A stretch of 64,000 bases of DNA from JALHOP01 sp964484195 (GTDB taxonomy: Bacteria > Myxococcota > XYA12-FULL-58-9 > JALHOP01), in contig CAZAER010000016.1 in the NCBI GenBank assembly GCA_964484195.1, forward strand, positions 39,880 to 103,879. Reading direction: 5' to 3'. Shown piece after piece: positions 28,137 to 38,413 of the stretch. Numbering within the stretch: the first letter of the stretch is position 1; the number at the start of each line of letters is the position of its first letter. The position numbers were made by a program, and so were the translations under genes. Below the pieces are notes generated by a model that made no database searches, had not been told where the DNA came from, and saw only the letters and a list, made by a program, of their open reading frames with translations.

Positions 28137-29531
28137 CTAGGCGAGGATACGCGCGCCGTATGCTGCAAACAAGAGCCTCTCGACCGTCGACTCGAGGCTG
28201 CCGCCATGCACCGTCGTGGACGCGATGTTCGGGTGACCACCGTTGCTCTGCCCGATCAACGCAGCGAGTGATTGGGCGCGACCGCCAGTCGATTGGATCG
28301 ACAGCATGACCGACCCCGGCTTCTCGATGGCGAGGATGGCGATGCCGAGATCGTTGACGTATTGCGCTGCGGCGCTTTTGAGCGCGCTCAAGACTTCCGA
28401 CTCGTTGAGGGGCGTTTTGGCCGCGGCGCCGATGCGCAATAGGTGTTGCCAGTGTTCGCCTTTGACCTTGAGGATCATGGCAGCGCTTTTGCCCCGACCG
28501 ACGGGGACACGTTCGATGAAGCGTGCGTCAGCGATCGCGGAGGTCACCTGGTTGCTCGGAGTCTTGAGTAGCTCCTCGATGTGCTCCATCCGCAGATCGG
28601 CGGCGCGCATGGCGTGTTTGAAGACGTGCGGAGTGAGCGGGCTCATACTCGAGAGCGTGCCCCACTTGGTGTCGGTCACCATGCCGATGAGCGCCGGGAG
28701 GTAGACCGAACGAATCGTCTTGGCGTCCAAGCGGCGTCCTGCGAGCAACTTGTCCGCGATGGCGCACGCCTGAAGCGACGCGGCGTCGTACGGCCTGCGA
28801 TGTTCGTCTTCGAGCCAGCTCGCGTCGTCGCAACCGTAACGCTCGATCAAGCAGTCGTTGCGCTCGCGCTCCTGCGGGTGATGGTCGACCACGACTTGCT
28901 GGGCCGCACTGTCCACCAGGTCGATGGCTTTCCCGATGCGGTGGGCTCCGGACGTGTCGCAGACGACGGCGAGATCCCATGAGCCGCCGCGGAGGTCTTC
29001 GGGCCGCTTGATGATGTCGCCGGCCAAGCGGCGCTGCGTCGTCGTGAGATCGCCGTCGATGCACACGTCGACCTCTTTGCCGAGCGCGCGCAAGGCGGCC
29101 CGCAAGGCGAGCACCGCGCCGACGGTGTCATGGTCTGGATAGACATGGCCGACGAGCAAGATGCGTTTGGCGTTCGTGAAGGCGGTCAGCAGCTCCGCCG
29201 GAACGGGCAAGCGACTGGGGCTGATACCGGGGTAGAACGGGTCCGCTAAAGCGGCCCTGAAGTCGCGCGGCGCGGGCTGCGTCTTGATGCTGCTGTCGAC
29301 CTTGGGCTTGATCGGGGCGCCATAGACGCCGGGATCGCGACCACGCGCGACGTGATCGGGCATCGCCACGCGACGCGCCGAGCGCACCACGACAGGCTTG
29401 CCATTGGGGTCGAGCACGGTGCGCGGCTTGACCAGGGGGAGCGTTGGCCGCGCGCCAGGAGCCGTGGCTGGCGCGTGCGGGAGCACGGTGCCTAGGTCGC
29501 CCAGGGACGTAAGCCGCAGCTTCGTGCTCAT
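28137..29531 (-). CDS. DHH/DHHA1 phosphoesterase (NrnA-like) with N-terminal extension
   Basis: A 464-residue protein of the DHH superfamily (NrnA-like nanoRNase/pAp phosphatase or cyclic-dinucleotide phosphodiesterase). The motifs are GHVYPDHDTVGA, a middle Asp in VVCDTSGAHR, and VVDHHPQ, with a C-terminal DHHA1 domain ending in a GGHPNIAS loop. A Pro/Arg-rich extension of about 105 residues precedes the catalytic domain and is not typical. ATG 29531 is chosen for a GGA upstream; another ATG lies 4 codons earlier. The stop is 12 bp ahead of the protease start. Substrate cannot be assigned. Confidence 0.83.
   Translation of the reverse strand: MSTKLRLTSLGDLGTVLPHAPATAPGARPTLPLVKPRTVLDPNGKPVVVRSARRVAMPDHVARGRDPGVYGAPIKPKVDSSIKTQPAPRDFRAALADPFYPGISPSRLPVPAELLTAFTNAKRILLVGHVYPDHDTVGAVLALRAALRALGKEVDVCIDGDLTTTQRRLAGDIIKRPEDLRGGSWDLAVVCDTSGAHRIGKAIDLVDSAAQQVVVDHHPQERERNDCLIERYGCDDASWLEDEHRRPYDAASLQACAIADKLLAGRRLDAKTIRSVYLPALIGMVTDTKWGTLSSMSPLTPHVFKHAMRAADLRMEHIEELLKTPSNQVTSAIADARFIERVPVGRGKSAAMILKVKGEHWQHLLRIGAAAKTPLNESEVLSALKSAAAQYVNDLGIAILAIEKPGSVMLSIQSTGGRAQSLAALIGQSNGGHPNIASTTVHGGSLESTVERLLFAAYGARILA
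29241..29254. repeat. Full copy of the dispersed near-palindrome GTCCGCTAAAGCGG
   Basis: One of six full matches to CCGCT-NN-AGCGG in the window, lying inside the DHH gene where it encodes Ala-Leu-Ala-Asp using the AT-rich leucine codon TTA. The other full copies are at 5315, 14470, 27813, 53079 and 63783. Near-matches are listed with the corresponding finding. Confidence 0.5.
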
Positions 29532-29636
29532 GGTTCCAAGCATCGGCTAAAAAACTGCGCAGTTGCCTGATTTTACTGGGGGATGACCTGGGGGCGTTGC
29601 CGAATGGCCGCCCCGGCTACTAGAAGGCTGTGCGAA

Positions 29637-31730
<2,094 letters not shown>

Positions 31731-31736
31731 AACCGC

Positions 31737-32450
31737 ATGGGCGAGCCAGTTACCATCGACTTCGACGGGGCATCGCTCCCCGAGCTCGCGGCGCTAATGC
31801 GCAGTGAGCACGCCCAGGCGCGGGCCGACGCGGCGACCGCCATCGGCGATCGCTTGCGCACGCGTGAGATCGACGTCATGCCGGCGGACATCCACGAGCT
31901 CGTGGTCGAGCTGCTCGTTGACCCGGTGCCGATCGTCCGCTTCGAAGCGGCGATGACCCTCGCCGAAGCCCACGACCAGCGCGGCACCGACTTGCTCATC
32001 GAGGCCTCGGCGCACCGTCACTTCCGCCTCGACGCGGTACGGGCGTTGGGGGCGATGGGCGACCAGCGCGCCGCGCCTCCTCTCGCGACGATGATGGGCA
32101 AGCTCTTGATGCCGTGGGCCGACCGACTGCAGGCCGCCGCCGCGCTCTGTGCGCTAGGCGACACGCGCGGCGCCGACTATCTCGCGAAGAAGCTCGTGAG
32201 CCGCCGCAAGGCCGAGCGTGCCGCGGCGATTCACTTCATCGCCGAGTCGCGGCACCCCAAGGCACGCGCGCTCCTCACCCCCATCGTCGACGACGTCGCA
32301 GACTCAATGCGCGACGTCGCGGCACGCGCCTTGGGTATCCTCGGCGACCCCGCGGCGGCCCCGGCCCTCGAAGCTGCTCGCCAAGGCGCCGACGAGGCAT
32401 TGCGCTCCGACATCGATCAGGCTCTCCAGCAGCTCAAGGCGGCATCGTGA
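31737..32450 (+). CDS. HEAT-repeat protein
   Basis: A 237-residue alpha-solenoid with five or six HEAT/PBS-lyase-type repeats (for example VRFEAAMTLAEAHD, RLDAVRALGAMGDQRA, MRDVAARALGILGDPAA). It has no signal peptide or catalytic motif. Such proteins usually act as protein-binding scaffolds. The ATG lies 6 bp after metG, and the stop overlaps the GTG start of the VOC gene, so metG, this gene and the next form one unit. The partner is unknown. Confidence 0.85.
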   Translation: MGEPVTIDFDGASLPELAALMRSEHAQARADAATAIGDRLRTREIDVMPADIHELVVELLVDPVPIVRFEAAMTLAEAHDQRGTDLLIEASAHRHFRLDAVRALGAMGDQRAAPPLATMMGKLLMPWADRLQAAAALCALGDTRGADYLAKKLVSRRKAERAAAIHFIAESRHPKARALLTPIVDDVADSMRDVAARALGILGDPAAAPALEAARQGADEALRSDIDQALQQLKAAS

Positions 32451-32830
32451 GCTTTGCCGTGCATCATCTCGCCGTCGTCGTGCGTGACTTGCCGCGGGCC
32501 GAGCGCTTCTATGTGAGTCTCCTCGGCTTGCGCGTCATGCAGCGCTGGAACGACGACACCGGCGCACCGCGCTCGTTCTGGTGCGAGCTCGATCATGGCG
32601 CCTTCCTGGCCGTCGAGAAGGCGAGCGACGACTTGCCGGCTAAAGCGGACAAGACCGTCGGCTGGCATTGCCTGGCGCTCGGCATCACCCCCGAGCAGCG
32701 ACGGCCTCTCGCCGAGAAGCTCCTCGCCGCTGGCCATCCGACGGTGCGGGAGACGGCGTTTACGTTCTACGTGCGGGATCCCGACAACAACCTCGTCGGC
32801 TTCTCGACCTATCCTCAGAAGAGCGCGTAA
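32447..32830 (+). CDS. VOC (glyoxalase-like) family protein
   Basis: A 127-residue single-repeat vicinal oxygen chelate protein. The N-terminus has the first metal His (VHHLAVVVRDLPRAERFY) and GLRVMQRW; the C-terminus has RDPDNNLVGFSTYP, where the usual second-half Glu (as in DPDGN-x-E) is replaced. It could be a dioxygenase, lyase or resistance-type binding protein. The GTG overlaps the preceding stop. The final 16 bp overlap the 3' end of the convergent DUF5989 gene. The specific reaction cannot be inferred. Confidence 0.83.
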   Translation: MSFAVHHLAVVVRDLPRAERFYVSLLGLRVMQRWNDDTGAPRSFWCELDHGAFLAVEKASDDLPAKADKTVGWHCLALGITPEQRRPLAEKLLAAGHPTVRETAFTFYVRDPDNNLVGFSTYPQKSA

Positions 32831-32988
32831 ACGAACGGCGCCACGTAGGCGAGGCCACCGGTCAAGACCAGGAGCAGGCCCGCCGCGAGCAGCACGAGCA
32901 CCAGCGGTATGAGCACGAAGCTCTGCGAGCGCGCGAAGTGTCCGAGGACCTCGCGGATGGTTTGCAAGCGGTTGGCGATGCGACTCAT
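32815..32988 (-). CDS. DUF5989-family small membrane protein (SxtK-like)
   Basis: A 57-residue gene. It has a basic amphipathic N-terminus (MSRIANRLQTIREVLGHF), one strong hydrophobic helix (FVLIPLVLVLLAAGLLLVL) and the ending APFVYALF. This layout and terminal motif match DUF5989, a family of about 50 residues found next to carbamoyltransferases; SxtK of saxitoxin clusters is of this type. Its ATG overlaps the carbamoyltransferase stop (ATGA). Its last 16 bp are antisense to the VOC gene end. Biochemical function is unknown; a membrane-anchored partner of the carbamoyltransferase is the simplest inference. Confidence 0.8.
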   Translation of the reverse strand: MSRIANRLQTIREVLGHFARSQSFVLIPLVLVLLAAGLLLVLTGGLAYVAPFVYALF

Positions 32989-34664
32989 TCGGGCCTCGTG
33001 AGCACGACGTCCTCGATGATCATCCGGTCGACGCCATGGCGCACGAAGAACGACAAGGCGTCGGTGGCGGTGGCGACCATGGGCTCCCCTGGACCGTTCA
33101 GCGACGTGTTGAGGACGACGGGAAACCTCTGGAGCACGCGTCCCAAGGGATGGCTCGCGGAAACCGTCTGCAAGCGCGCCGTGCCGTCGACGTGCGTCAC
33201 CGCCGGCATCGCTGCCGGCTCGAGGACGTCGGCGACCGTGGTCATGAACGGCGTCATGTCGTTGGCCCCACCAGCGAACCAGCGCGCCGCCTCACTGGCG
33301 AGCACGACCGGTGCGAACGGACGAAAAGCCTCGCGCTTCTTCACTGCGCGATTCAGACGCTCGCGCACCTCGACGTCGTCGGCTCGAGCCAGGATGGAGC
33401 GGTGCCCGAGGGCGCGAGGCCCCCACTCGCAACGGCCATGGGCCCAGGCAACGACCTCGCCCCTCTCGAGCGCGTCCGCGATAGCGACGTCAGGGTCACT
33501 CGTGGGCAACGCTACCAACCCCAAGGCCCGGGCATGTGTCGCCACCGGCGCACCAGTGACGGTCACTCCCAAGTCGGCACCGGTAAGCGCCGCAGGACGC
33601 GTGGCACCGCGCGCCATGGCGCCGAGGATCGCCGCGCCCAGCGCCCCACCCGCATCGCCGGCGGCCGGCTGCACGAACACCCTAGAGAACCCCGCCTCGC
33701 GCGCGATGCGTCGGTTGGCGACGGCGTTGAGCGCGACACCGCCCGCAAGACAGAGCGCATCCTCGCCGGTACGCCGCTTGGCCTCACGCGCAACGGCGAC
33801 GAGCGCGTCCTCGAGCGCTGCCTGCGCGCTGCAGGCGATGTCCGCGTAAGCACGATCACGCGCGCTCGCGAGATCCCAGCGCTCGAAGGGCGAGCGCTGC
33901 GGTCCCAGAAGCTCGAGCAGCTTCTTGCCGTAGCCGAGCTCCGTGCGGGTGAAGCGATCGAAGTAGTCGAGACCGAGCTCGTAGCTACCGTCGGCCGCGA
34001 CTTTCACGAGCTTCGCCATCTCGTCGCGCCGCGCCGGTGTGCCGTAGGCCGCAAGCCCCATGACCTTGTACTCGCCGTCGTTCACCTCGAAGCCGAGGTA
34101 GGCGGTGATCGCCGCGTAGAAAAGCCCGAGCGAATGCGGGTAGTCGATGTGCGTGAGCTCGCGCAGCCCGTCGGCGCCGGCGTGCCAAATGCTCGTGCAA
34201 GCCTCCTCGCCGACCGCGTCGACGACCATGACCGCGGCACGCTCGAACGGACTGCAGTACACGGCGCTCGCGGCGTGGGCTTGGTGATGCCGTACCAGCT
34301 CGATACGTGCGCGCGGAATCCCCAGAGCATCCGCTAAAGCGTCAATCACCCAGATCTTGCCACCGAGCTGCGAGCCGAGCGCCCGGGGAAATTGCATCAG
34401 CGCCCGGGGAAAGGCGCGCAGCGTTCCGACCAGAACGCGCTCGAGCTTGGCATAGGGGTTCTCATAGAAGACGACGGCATCGAGGTCTTGGGGTCCGATC
34501 CCACCCAGCCGCAGCACCGCATCCATGGCACGCCTGGGAAGCGACGCGTCGTTCTTGATACGCGACAGCCGCTCTTCGTGCTGAGCGGCGACGATGCGTC
34601 CGTCGATGACCAGGGCCGCGGCGGCGTCGTGGTAGTGGGCCGAGACCCCCAGGACCGCGGTCAT
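32985..34664 (-). CDS. O-carbamoyltransferase (NodU/CmcH/TobZ/SxtI family)
   Basis: A 559-residue two-domain enzyme that uses carbamoyl phosphate and ATP to carbamoylate a hydroxyl group via carbamoyl-AMP. The N-terminal Kae1-like domain has SAHYHDAAAALV and the His cluster RHHQAHAASAVY (about residue 128). CLAGGVALNAVANRRI follows, and the C-terminal domain has GRCEWGPRALGHRSILA. The ATG at 34664 is preferred because it sits a few residues before the conserved motif and overlaps the upstream stop (ATGA). One near-copy of the TCCGCTAAAGCG word lies at 34330. The substrate is unknown; no antibiotic or Nod-factor genes are nearby. Confidence 0.92.
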   Translation of the reverse strand: MTAVLGVSAHYHDAAAALVIDGRIVAAQHEERLSRIKNDASLPRRAMDAVLRLGGIGPQDLDAVVFYENPYAKLERVLVGTLRAFPRALMQFPRALGSQLGGKIWVIDALADALGIPRARIELVRHHQAHAASAVYCSPFERAAVMVVDAVGEEACTSIWHAGADGLRELTHIDYPHSLGLFYAAITAYLGFEVNDGEYKVMGLAAYGTPARRDEMAKLVKVAADGSYELGLDYFDRFTRTELGYGKKLLELLGPQRSPFERWDLASARDRAYADIACSAQAALEDALVAVAREAKRRTGEDALCLAGGVALNAVANRRIAREAGFSRVFVQPAAGDAGGALGAAILGAMARGATRPAALTGADLGVTVTGAPVATHARALGLVALPTSDPDVAIADALERGEVVAWAHGRCEWGPRALGHRSILARADDVEVRERLNRAVKKREAFRPFAPVVLASEAARWFAGGANDMTPFMTTVADVLEPAAMPAVTHVDGTARLQTVSASHPLGRVLQRFPVVLNTSLNGPGEPMVATATDALSFFVRHGVDRMIIEDVVLTRPE

Positions 34665-35335
34665 CGCCAACCGGTCGTGCGTGGCGCGCGCGCCCGCATG
34701 ATCAGCGCGAACGGCGCGATCGCGAGATACAGGAGCCACATCGCCGCCGTGAAAACGCGGTTAGAAAGCGCACGACCATGGCGCAGCCACGTACGCTTCC
34801 ACTCCCAACGAACCGAGGCACGCAGCGCCTTGGCCGCCGCCCCTTCGCCACCGCTCAAGCGGACGAGTAGCTCTCGCGTGTAGAGCTCGTGTCGGCGCTC
34901 GTCTTCCAGAACACGCGCGAACACCGATGCCGTCTTGGCGTCGTCGTGCGCTTCGAAGTAGCGCTGATAAACCTCGAACTGGGTGCGCGCGCGCCGCTCA
35001 CCGCGATGCACGAACGCGAGAAACGCCACTTCGCCGAGCATGCCGTACAAGTGATCGACATCGGCTCGCGGCGCTCCATACGAGGGCATGCCGCGCTTGT
35101 TCTGCAGCTCGCCAGCCCGCCGCGCGAACATCACGGCGTGGCGCGACTCATCCATCGCGTGCTGCAGGTACATGGCGGCGCGCCCGGGATCGCCCGCGAG
35201 CTGCGCAGCCATCGAAAGATCGATAGCGCTGCCCTGCTCGGCGAGTGCGAACCCGTGGAGCTTGGCAGCGGTGTGCCCGAGCGAGCGCCACACCAAGAGG
35301 CTGGTCAAGCGAGCGACGACGCCCCGCAGGCTCAT
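34661..35335 (-). CDS. Ferritin-like di-iron protein with C-terminal membrane helix
   Basis: A 224-residue helical protein. Two carboxylate/His helix pairs look like a ferritin-type di-iron site: Glu in FALAEQGSAID and DESRHAVMF, then Glu in a later helix and EDERRHELY. A hydrophobic segment near the C-terminus (AAMWLLYLAIAPFALIM) suggests membrane anchoring. It overlaps both neighbours by ATGA, occupying the position where SxtJ-type proteins are found in related clusters. It could be an oxygenase, desaturase-like enzyme or peroxide-handling protein; the ligand pattern does not decide this. Confidence 0.78.
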   Translation of the reverse strand: MSLRGVVARLTSLLVWRSLGHTAAKLHGFALAEQGSAIDLSMAAQLAGDPGRAAMYLQHAMDESRHAVMFARRAGELQNKRGMPSYGAPRADVDHLYGMLGEVAFLAFVHRGERRARTQFEVYQRYFEAHDDAKTASVFARVLEDERRHELYTRELLVRLSGGEGAAAKALRASVRWEWKRTWLRHGRALSNRVFTAAMWLLYLAIAPFALIMRARAPRTTGWR

Positions 35336-37521
35336 GTGCCGCCCAAGCAGACACGCGTCTCAGGCCACTCCCCGCAGGCACCCGTCCCGCAAGTCACGTC
35401 GTCGCTGCACAGCGGGAAACACTGCGAGGTGCCGCCGGCGAGCGTGGTCCCGTCAGGACAGACCGGCCGGCTCCCCGGGAAACCCTGGGCACACTCGAGG
35501 AGCTTTGCGCACTGACCGCGCTCGAGGCGCTCCATCTTGTAGGTCGCAAAGCACTCCGGCCGCGTCGAGCCGTAGACGTCGAGACAATCCGCCGAGCCCG
35601 TCAACGTGCGATGGCACTGACACAAGCTCTGCTCTTCTTGACCAACCGGCGGCGCAGCAGCCACGGCGGGCACCGGCTCGCCGAGCGTTCCGATGATGGC
35701 TCCGTCGGCGCCGCGCGTCGCTTCGAGACGCTGGCTGCGGTCGGCCCATACCAGGTCGACCACGAGCTTCTTACCCTCGAGCACTGGCGCGACCACGCTC
35801 ATGACCTCGCCATTGGCGTTGACGTAGCTGTCGCCCGGTCCTTCGATGACCTTGGCGACGCGCGGGAGGTTGCCCGGCCCCTTTCGGCATTGCACCCGCA
35901 GCCACTCGTCGATCTGCACGGTCTCGCAGCCCACCTTTCCGCTACCGCGGACGACAATCTCGGGCGTGCGACGGAACTCCTCGGCGCTGGGAACGCGGCT
36001 ACGGCCCGAGGCGAGCGCACCCGAGGCAGGCGCCAACGGCGCGGGTTTCGCCAGCACCGCGGCGACGGCATCGGCCACCGCGGCATGACCCTTGGGCGTC
36101 ATGTGAATGTCGCGATCGAGGAAAGCTCCCGGCTCGGCGGCCTTCAACGCCGGCAGCGCGTCCAGCGTGCGGATACCCCGCTGCTCGGCGGCCGCGATCA
36201 GATGCTCGGTCAACACCGAGAGGTCACCCACGTCGTGTTGCTCGAGTCCGTACTTGGCCCACTCCGCGCCGTCCACCTGGAGGTCGATGGGCAAAACGAC
36301 GAGCATCGGGTCGCAAGCCGGCCGGCGGCACAGGCGCGCGAGCTCGTCGAGCTGGGCGTCGAGCGGCGACGTGACCCGCTTCATGTCGAGCGGCTCGCGG
36401 CGCAGATCGCCCAGCTTCTTCAACGTGGCGATGTAGTGCGCCTTCGCTTCCTGGAGCTCCGCGATGTCCGTCGTGCCGCTGCGCCGCTGCAAGGCCTCGC
36501 GATACTCGACGCTCTTACGGACGACGTCCGGGGTGACCTTGCTGTCTTCTTCTTGTGCTCGCCGCGCCGCCTGCCCTGCGCGCACCAGCTGGTAGAAGGT
36601 ATAGTCACCGCGACGAGCCGACTCACTGAAGAACGCGGGCGCGACGATGTCGCCGGGATTGCCACGCGCCGCGATGAGCTTCTTCTCGACCTCTTCGGGA
36701 TCGGCGTCTTCCTTGTTGGCACTCCAGAAGACCAAGGCAAGATCGAGTCGGCGCGCTGCATCATCGGCGGCAACCAAGCTCTCTTGGTAGGCCGACGCAT
36801 CGGGCTTCGCAGCAGGGGCAGCCGCCGGCGCCTGACTCAACGCCGCGAGCTCCTTCCACGATCCCTCGGAAGGCAGCGCACCGATGGTGGCCGCGGTGGT
36901 TTCGTGGCTAAGGCGGCGAACCGCATAAACCAGATGCGACTTGCTCATGATCAGGTCGCGGAGCGGAAACCGCGCCATGTCCGTTGGAGCGGTCTCGATG
37001 CGCACTGCCCAACCATCCCAGACGCGATGACGCTCGCGGTTCGGCCTGGCGATTTCGAACAAGTCGTTGACCATGTTGATGGTCAGAATCAGCGTCTTGG
37101 GCTGCTGCGTTTCGACGACCTCGCGAGCAATTCTCATGAACTCGGGCGGCCCCAGAGTCGGCACGCCGGCGTTCAATACGGGTCGTCCGGTGTGCAACCC
37201 GAGCTGGGTCACGAAGCTCTCGCTCTCTTCGACACCCAAACCGAACACCTGCGAGTCACCCACGACCGCGATGGCGTTGGCCGCGATGGCCGGCCAGTCA
37301 GCGCCGCGATAGCCCGCCGAGTTGATGCGCACGCTGCTCGTCGGATTGCCGCCAAAGCGAACACGCTGCGTCGCCCCTGGCCGCAAGCGCACTCCGAGCT
37401 CGGGATCTTCGACGTACACGTTGAGATGCGGAAACGCTCCGTCATCCCGGAACCAAAACACTGCTTCAGCAACCACGAGGCCTACGGTGAGCCCCAGGAG
37501 AACCTGCAGCAGACGACGCAT
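35332..37521 (-). CDS. SGNH/GDSL hydrolase-like protein with Cys-rich C-terminus
   Basis: A 729-residue exported protein. An N-terminal membrane anchor or signal (LLQVLLGLTVGLVVAEAVFWF) is followed by a split SGNH domain: block I VVGDSQVFGLGV, an Asn block NMVNDLFE, and the late Asp-x-x-His block DRDIHMTPKGH (about residue 540). About 250 helical residues are inserted between them. The C-terminal 180 residues carry a beta-rich part and a cysteine-rich tail (CQCHRTL, CGTGACGEW). First gene of the four-gene operon, it overlaps the ferritin-like gene. SxtL in saxitoxin clusters is also a GDSL protein. The ATG at 37521 fits the signal anchor. Confidence 0.8.
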   Translation of the reverse strand: MRRLLQVLLGLTVGLVVAEAVFWFRDDGAFPHLNVYVEDPELGVRLRPGATQRVRFGGNPTSSVRINSAGYRGADWPAIAANAIAVVGDSQVFGLGVEESESFVTQLGLHTGRPVLNAGVPTLGPPEFMRIAREVVETQQPKTLILTINMVNDLFEIARPNRERHRVWDGWAVRIETAPTDMARFPLRDLIMSKSHLVYAVRRLSHETTAATIGALPSEGSWKELAALSQAPAAAPAAKPDASAYQESLVAADDAARRLDLALVFWSANKEDADPEEVEKKLIAARGNPGDIVAPAFFSESARRGDYTFYQLVRAGQAARRAQEEDSKVTPDVVRKSVEYREALQRRSGTTDIAELQEAKAHYIATLKKLGDLRREPLDMKRVTSPLDAQLDELARLCRRPACDPMLVVLPIDLQVDGAEWAKYGLEQHDVGDLSVLTEHLIAAAEQRGIRTLDALPALKAAEPGAFLDRDIHMTPKGHAAVADAVAAVLAKPAPLAPASGALASGRSRVPSAEEFRRTPEIVVRGSGKVGCETVQIDEWLRVQCRKGPGNLPRVAKVIEGPGDSYVNANGEVMSVVAPVLEGKKLVVDLVWADRSQRLEATRGADGAIIGTLGEPVPAVAAAPPVGQEEQSLCQCHRTLTGSADCLDVYGSTRPECFATYKMERLERGQCAKLLECAQGFPGSRPVCPDGTTLAGGTSQCFPLCSDDVTCGTGACGEWPETRVCLGGT

Positions 37522-37596
37522 CTTGCGAGGATAGCCTGCCAGGCTACCCCCGACTCGATTTTTGTAAAGGGCGGTTCCACCGCCTACACTGTTCGT

Positions 37597-38040
37597 ATGG
37601 GCGTCGGCAGCGCGGAGCAATTCGAGCGCGGCAAGCGCGCGCTAGCCGAGGAGAAGCTCCTCGAAGCACTCGCCGCCTTCGAATCGGCGCACCGGGCCGA
37701 GCCCGCGAACGCCGAGTATCAGTCCTACTACGCGCTGATGCATGCCCTCGAGCGTGGCCGAACCCGCGAGGGCCTCGAGCTGGCGCGAGAAGCCGTTCAA
37801 CGCGCTCCCGAGCTCTCGAGCACCCATCTGAACCTCGCGAAGGTCATGCTCGCCTGCCGCGATAAAGGTGGCGCCGTCGAGGCCCTCAAGCAGGGACTCG
37901 TGCACCACCCGAGTGACGTGGCCTTGAAGAGCGAGCTCAAGAAGCTCGGTCTACGCAAACCCCCCGTCTTCAAAAAGCTCCCGCGCGACCATCTACTCAA
38001 CAAATACGCCGGCAAGATCGCGCATTGGTGGCGCCGCTAA
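37597..38040 (+). CDS. TPR-repeat protein
   Basis: A 147-residue cytoplasmic protein with about three tetratricopeptide-like helix pairs (AEEKLLEALAAFESAHRAEPAN, ELAREAVQRAPELSSTHLNLAKVM, GAVEALKQGLVHHPSD) and a basic tail (KLPRDHLLNKYAGK). Similar short TPR proteins with a C-terminal NKYAGKI-type tail are common in myxobacteria, to my recollection. It is divergent from the SGNH gene across 75 bp. Function is unknown beyond probable protein binding. Confidence 0.78.
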   Translation: MGVGSAEQFERGKRALAEEKLLEALAAFESAHRAEPANAEYQSYYALMHALERGRTREGLELAREAVQRAPELSSTHLNLAKVMLACRDKGGAVEALKQGLVHHPSDVALKSELKKLGLRKPPVFKKLPRDHLLNKYAGKIAHWWRR

Positions 38041-38413
38041 CGGCATCTCCACACCTTCGTATCTTTGGCGAAGCCTCGAAAAAATTTTCGCCTTCCTACG
38101 GCGCCGACGAAACCCCTTCAGAGGTTTCGTGGTCGACGCCACCTCCCCGCAAAGCGCTACCGCGCCCAGATGAAGCAATGTGCCGACCTGTCGAGCCGCC
38201 ATGCACCAGTGCATCACGTACGAATTTCCTTGACACCCCACGAACACCCATCCGCCTTAACGGACTCCACGCCCCTTCAGAATGGCCACTGCACGCGTTG
38301 CCGCGCACGCTACTGCATTCGCCAAACGCGGCACCGCGTTTTCGCATCCGCACCGTCGCTAGCGCCACCACGGCCCTGCCAGAGGCCCGAAAAATCCCGT
38401 GTTACAAGGAGAA
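38041..38413. other. Intergenic region of 373 bp without a recognisable gene
   Basis: No convincing open frame, RNA gene or terminator was seen. It is less GC-rich than its surroundings and contains TTGACA at 38230 without a matching -10. A degenerate relative of the dispersed palindrome (TCCG-CCTTAA-CGGA) lies at 38251-38264. An AAGGAGA ribosome site for the following broken gene is at its end (38406-38412). Confidence 0.5.

Noticed and set aside
32815..37521. Saxitoxin-type biosynthetic gene cluster
   Set aside because: Only the carbamoyltransferase/DUF5989/GDSL subset is present. No sxtA-like PKS, amidinotransferase or dioxygenase genes are found, so a toxin pathway is not supported.
35245..37596. 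A long plus-strand open frame antisense to the SGNH gene and joined to the TPR gene
   Set aside because: Only its last 147 codons, from ATG 37597, look like protein (TPR repeats). The rest is antisense to a gene with signal peptide and SGNH motifs.
38230..38235. TTGACA as a -35 box for the HNH gene
   Set aside because: No acceptable -10 hexamer lies 16-18 bp downstream, and it is about 180 bp from the start.
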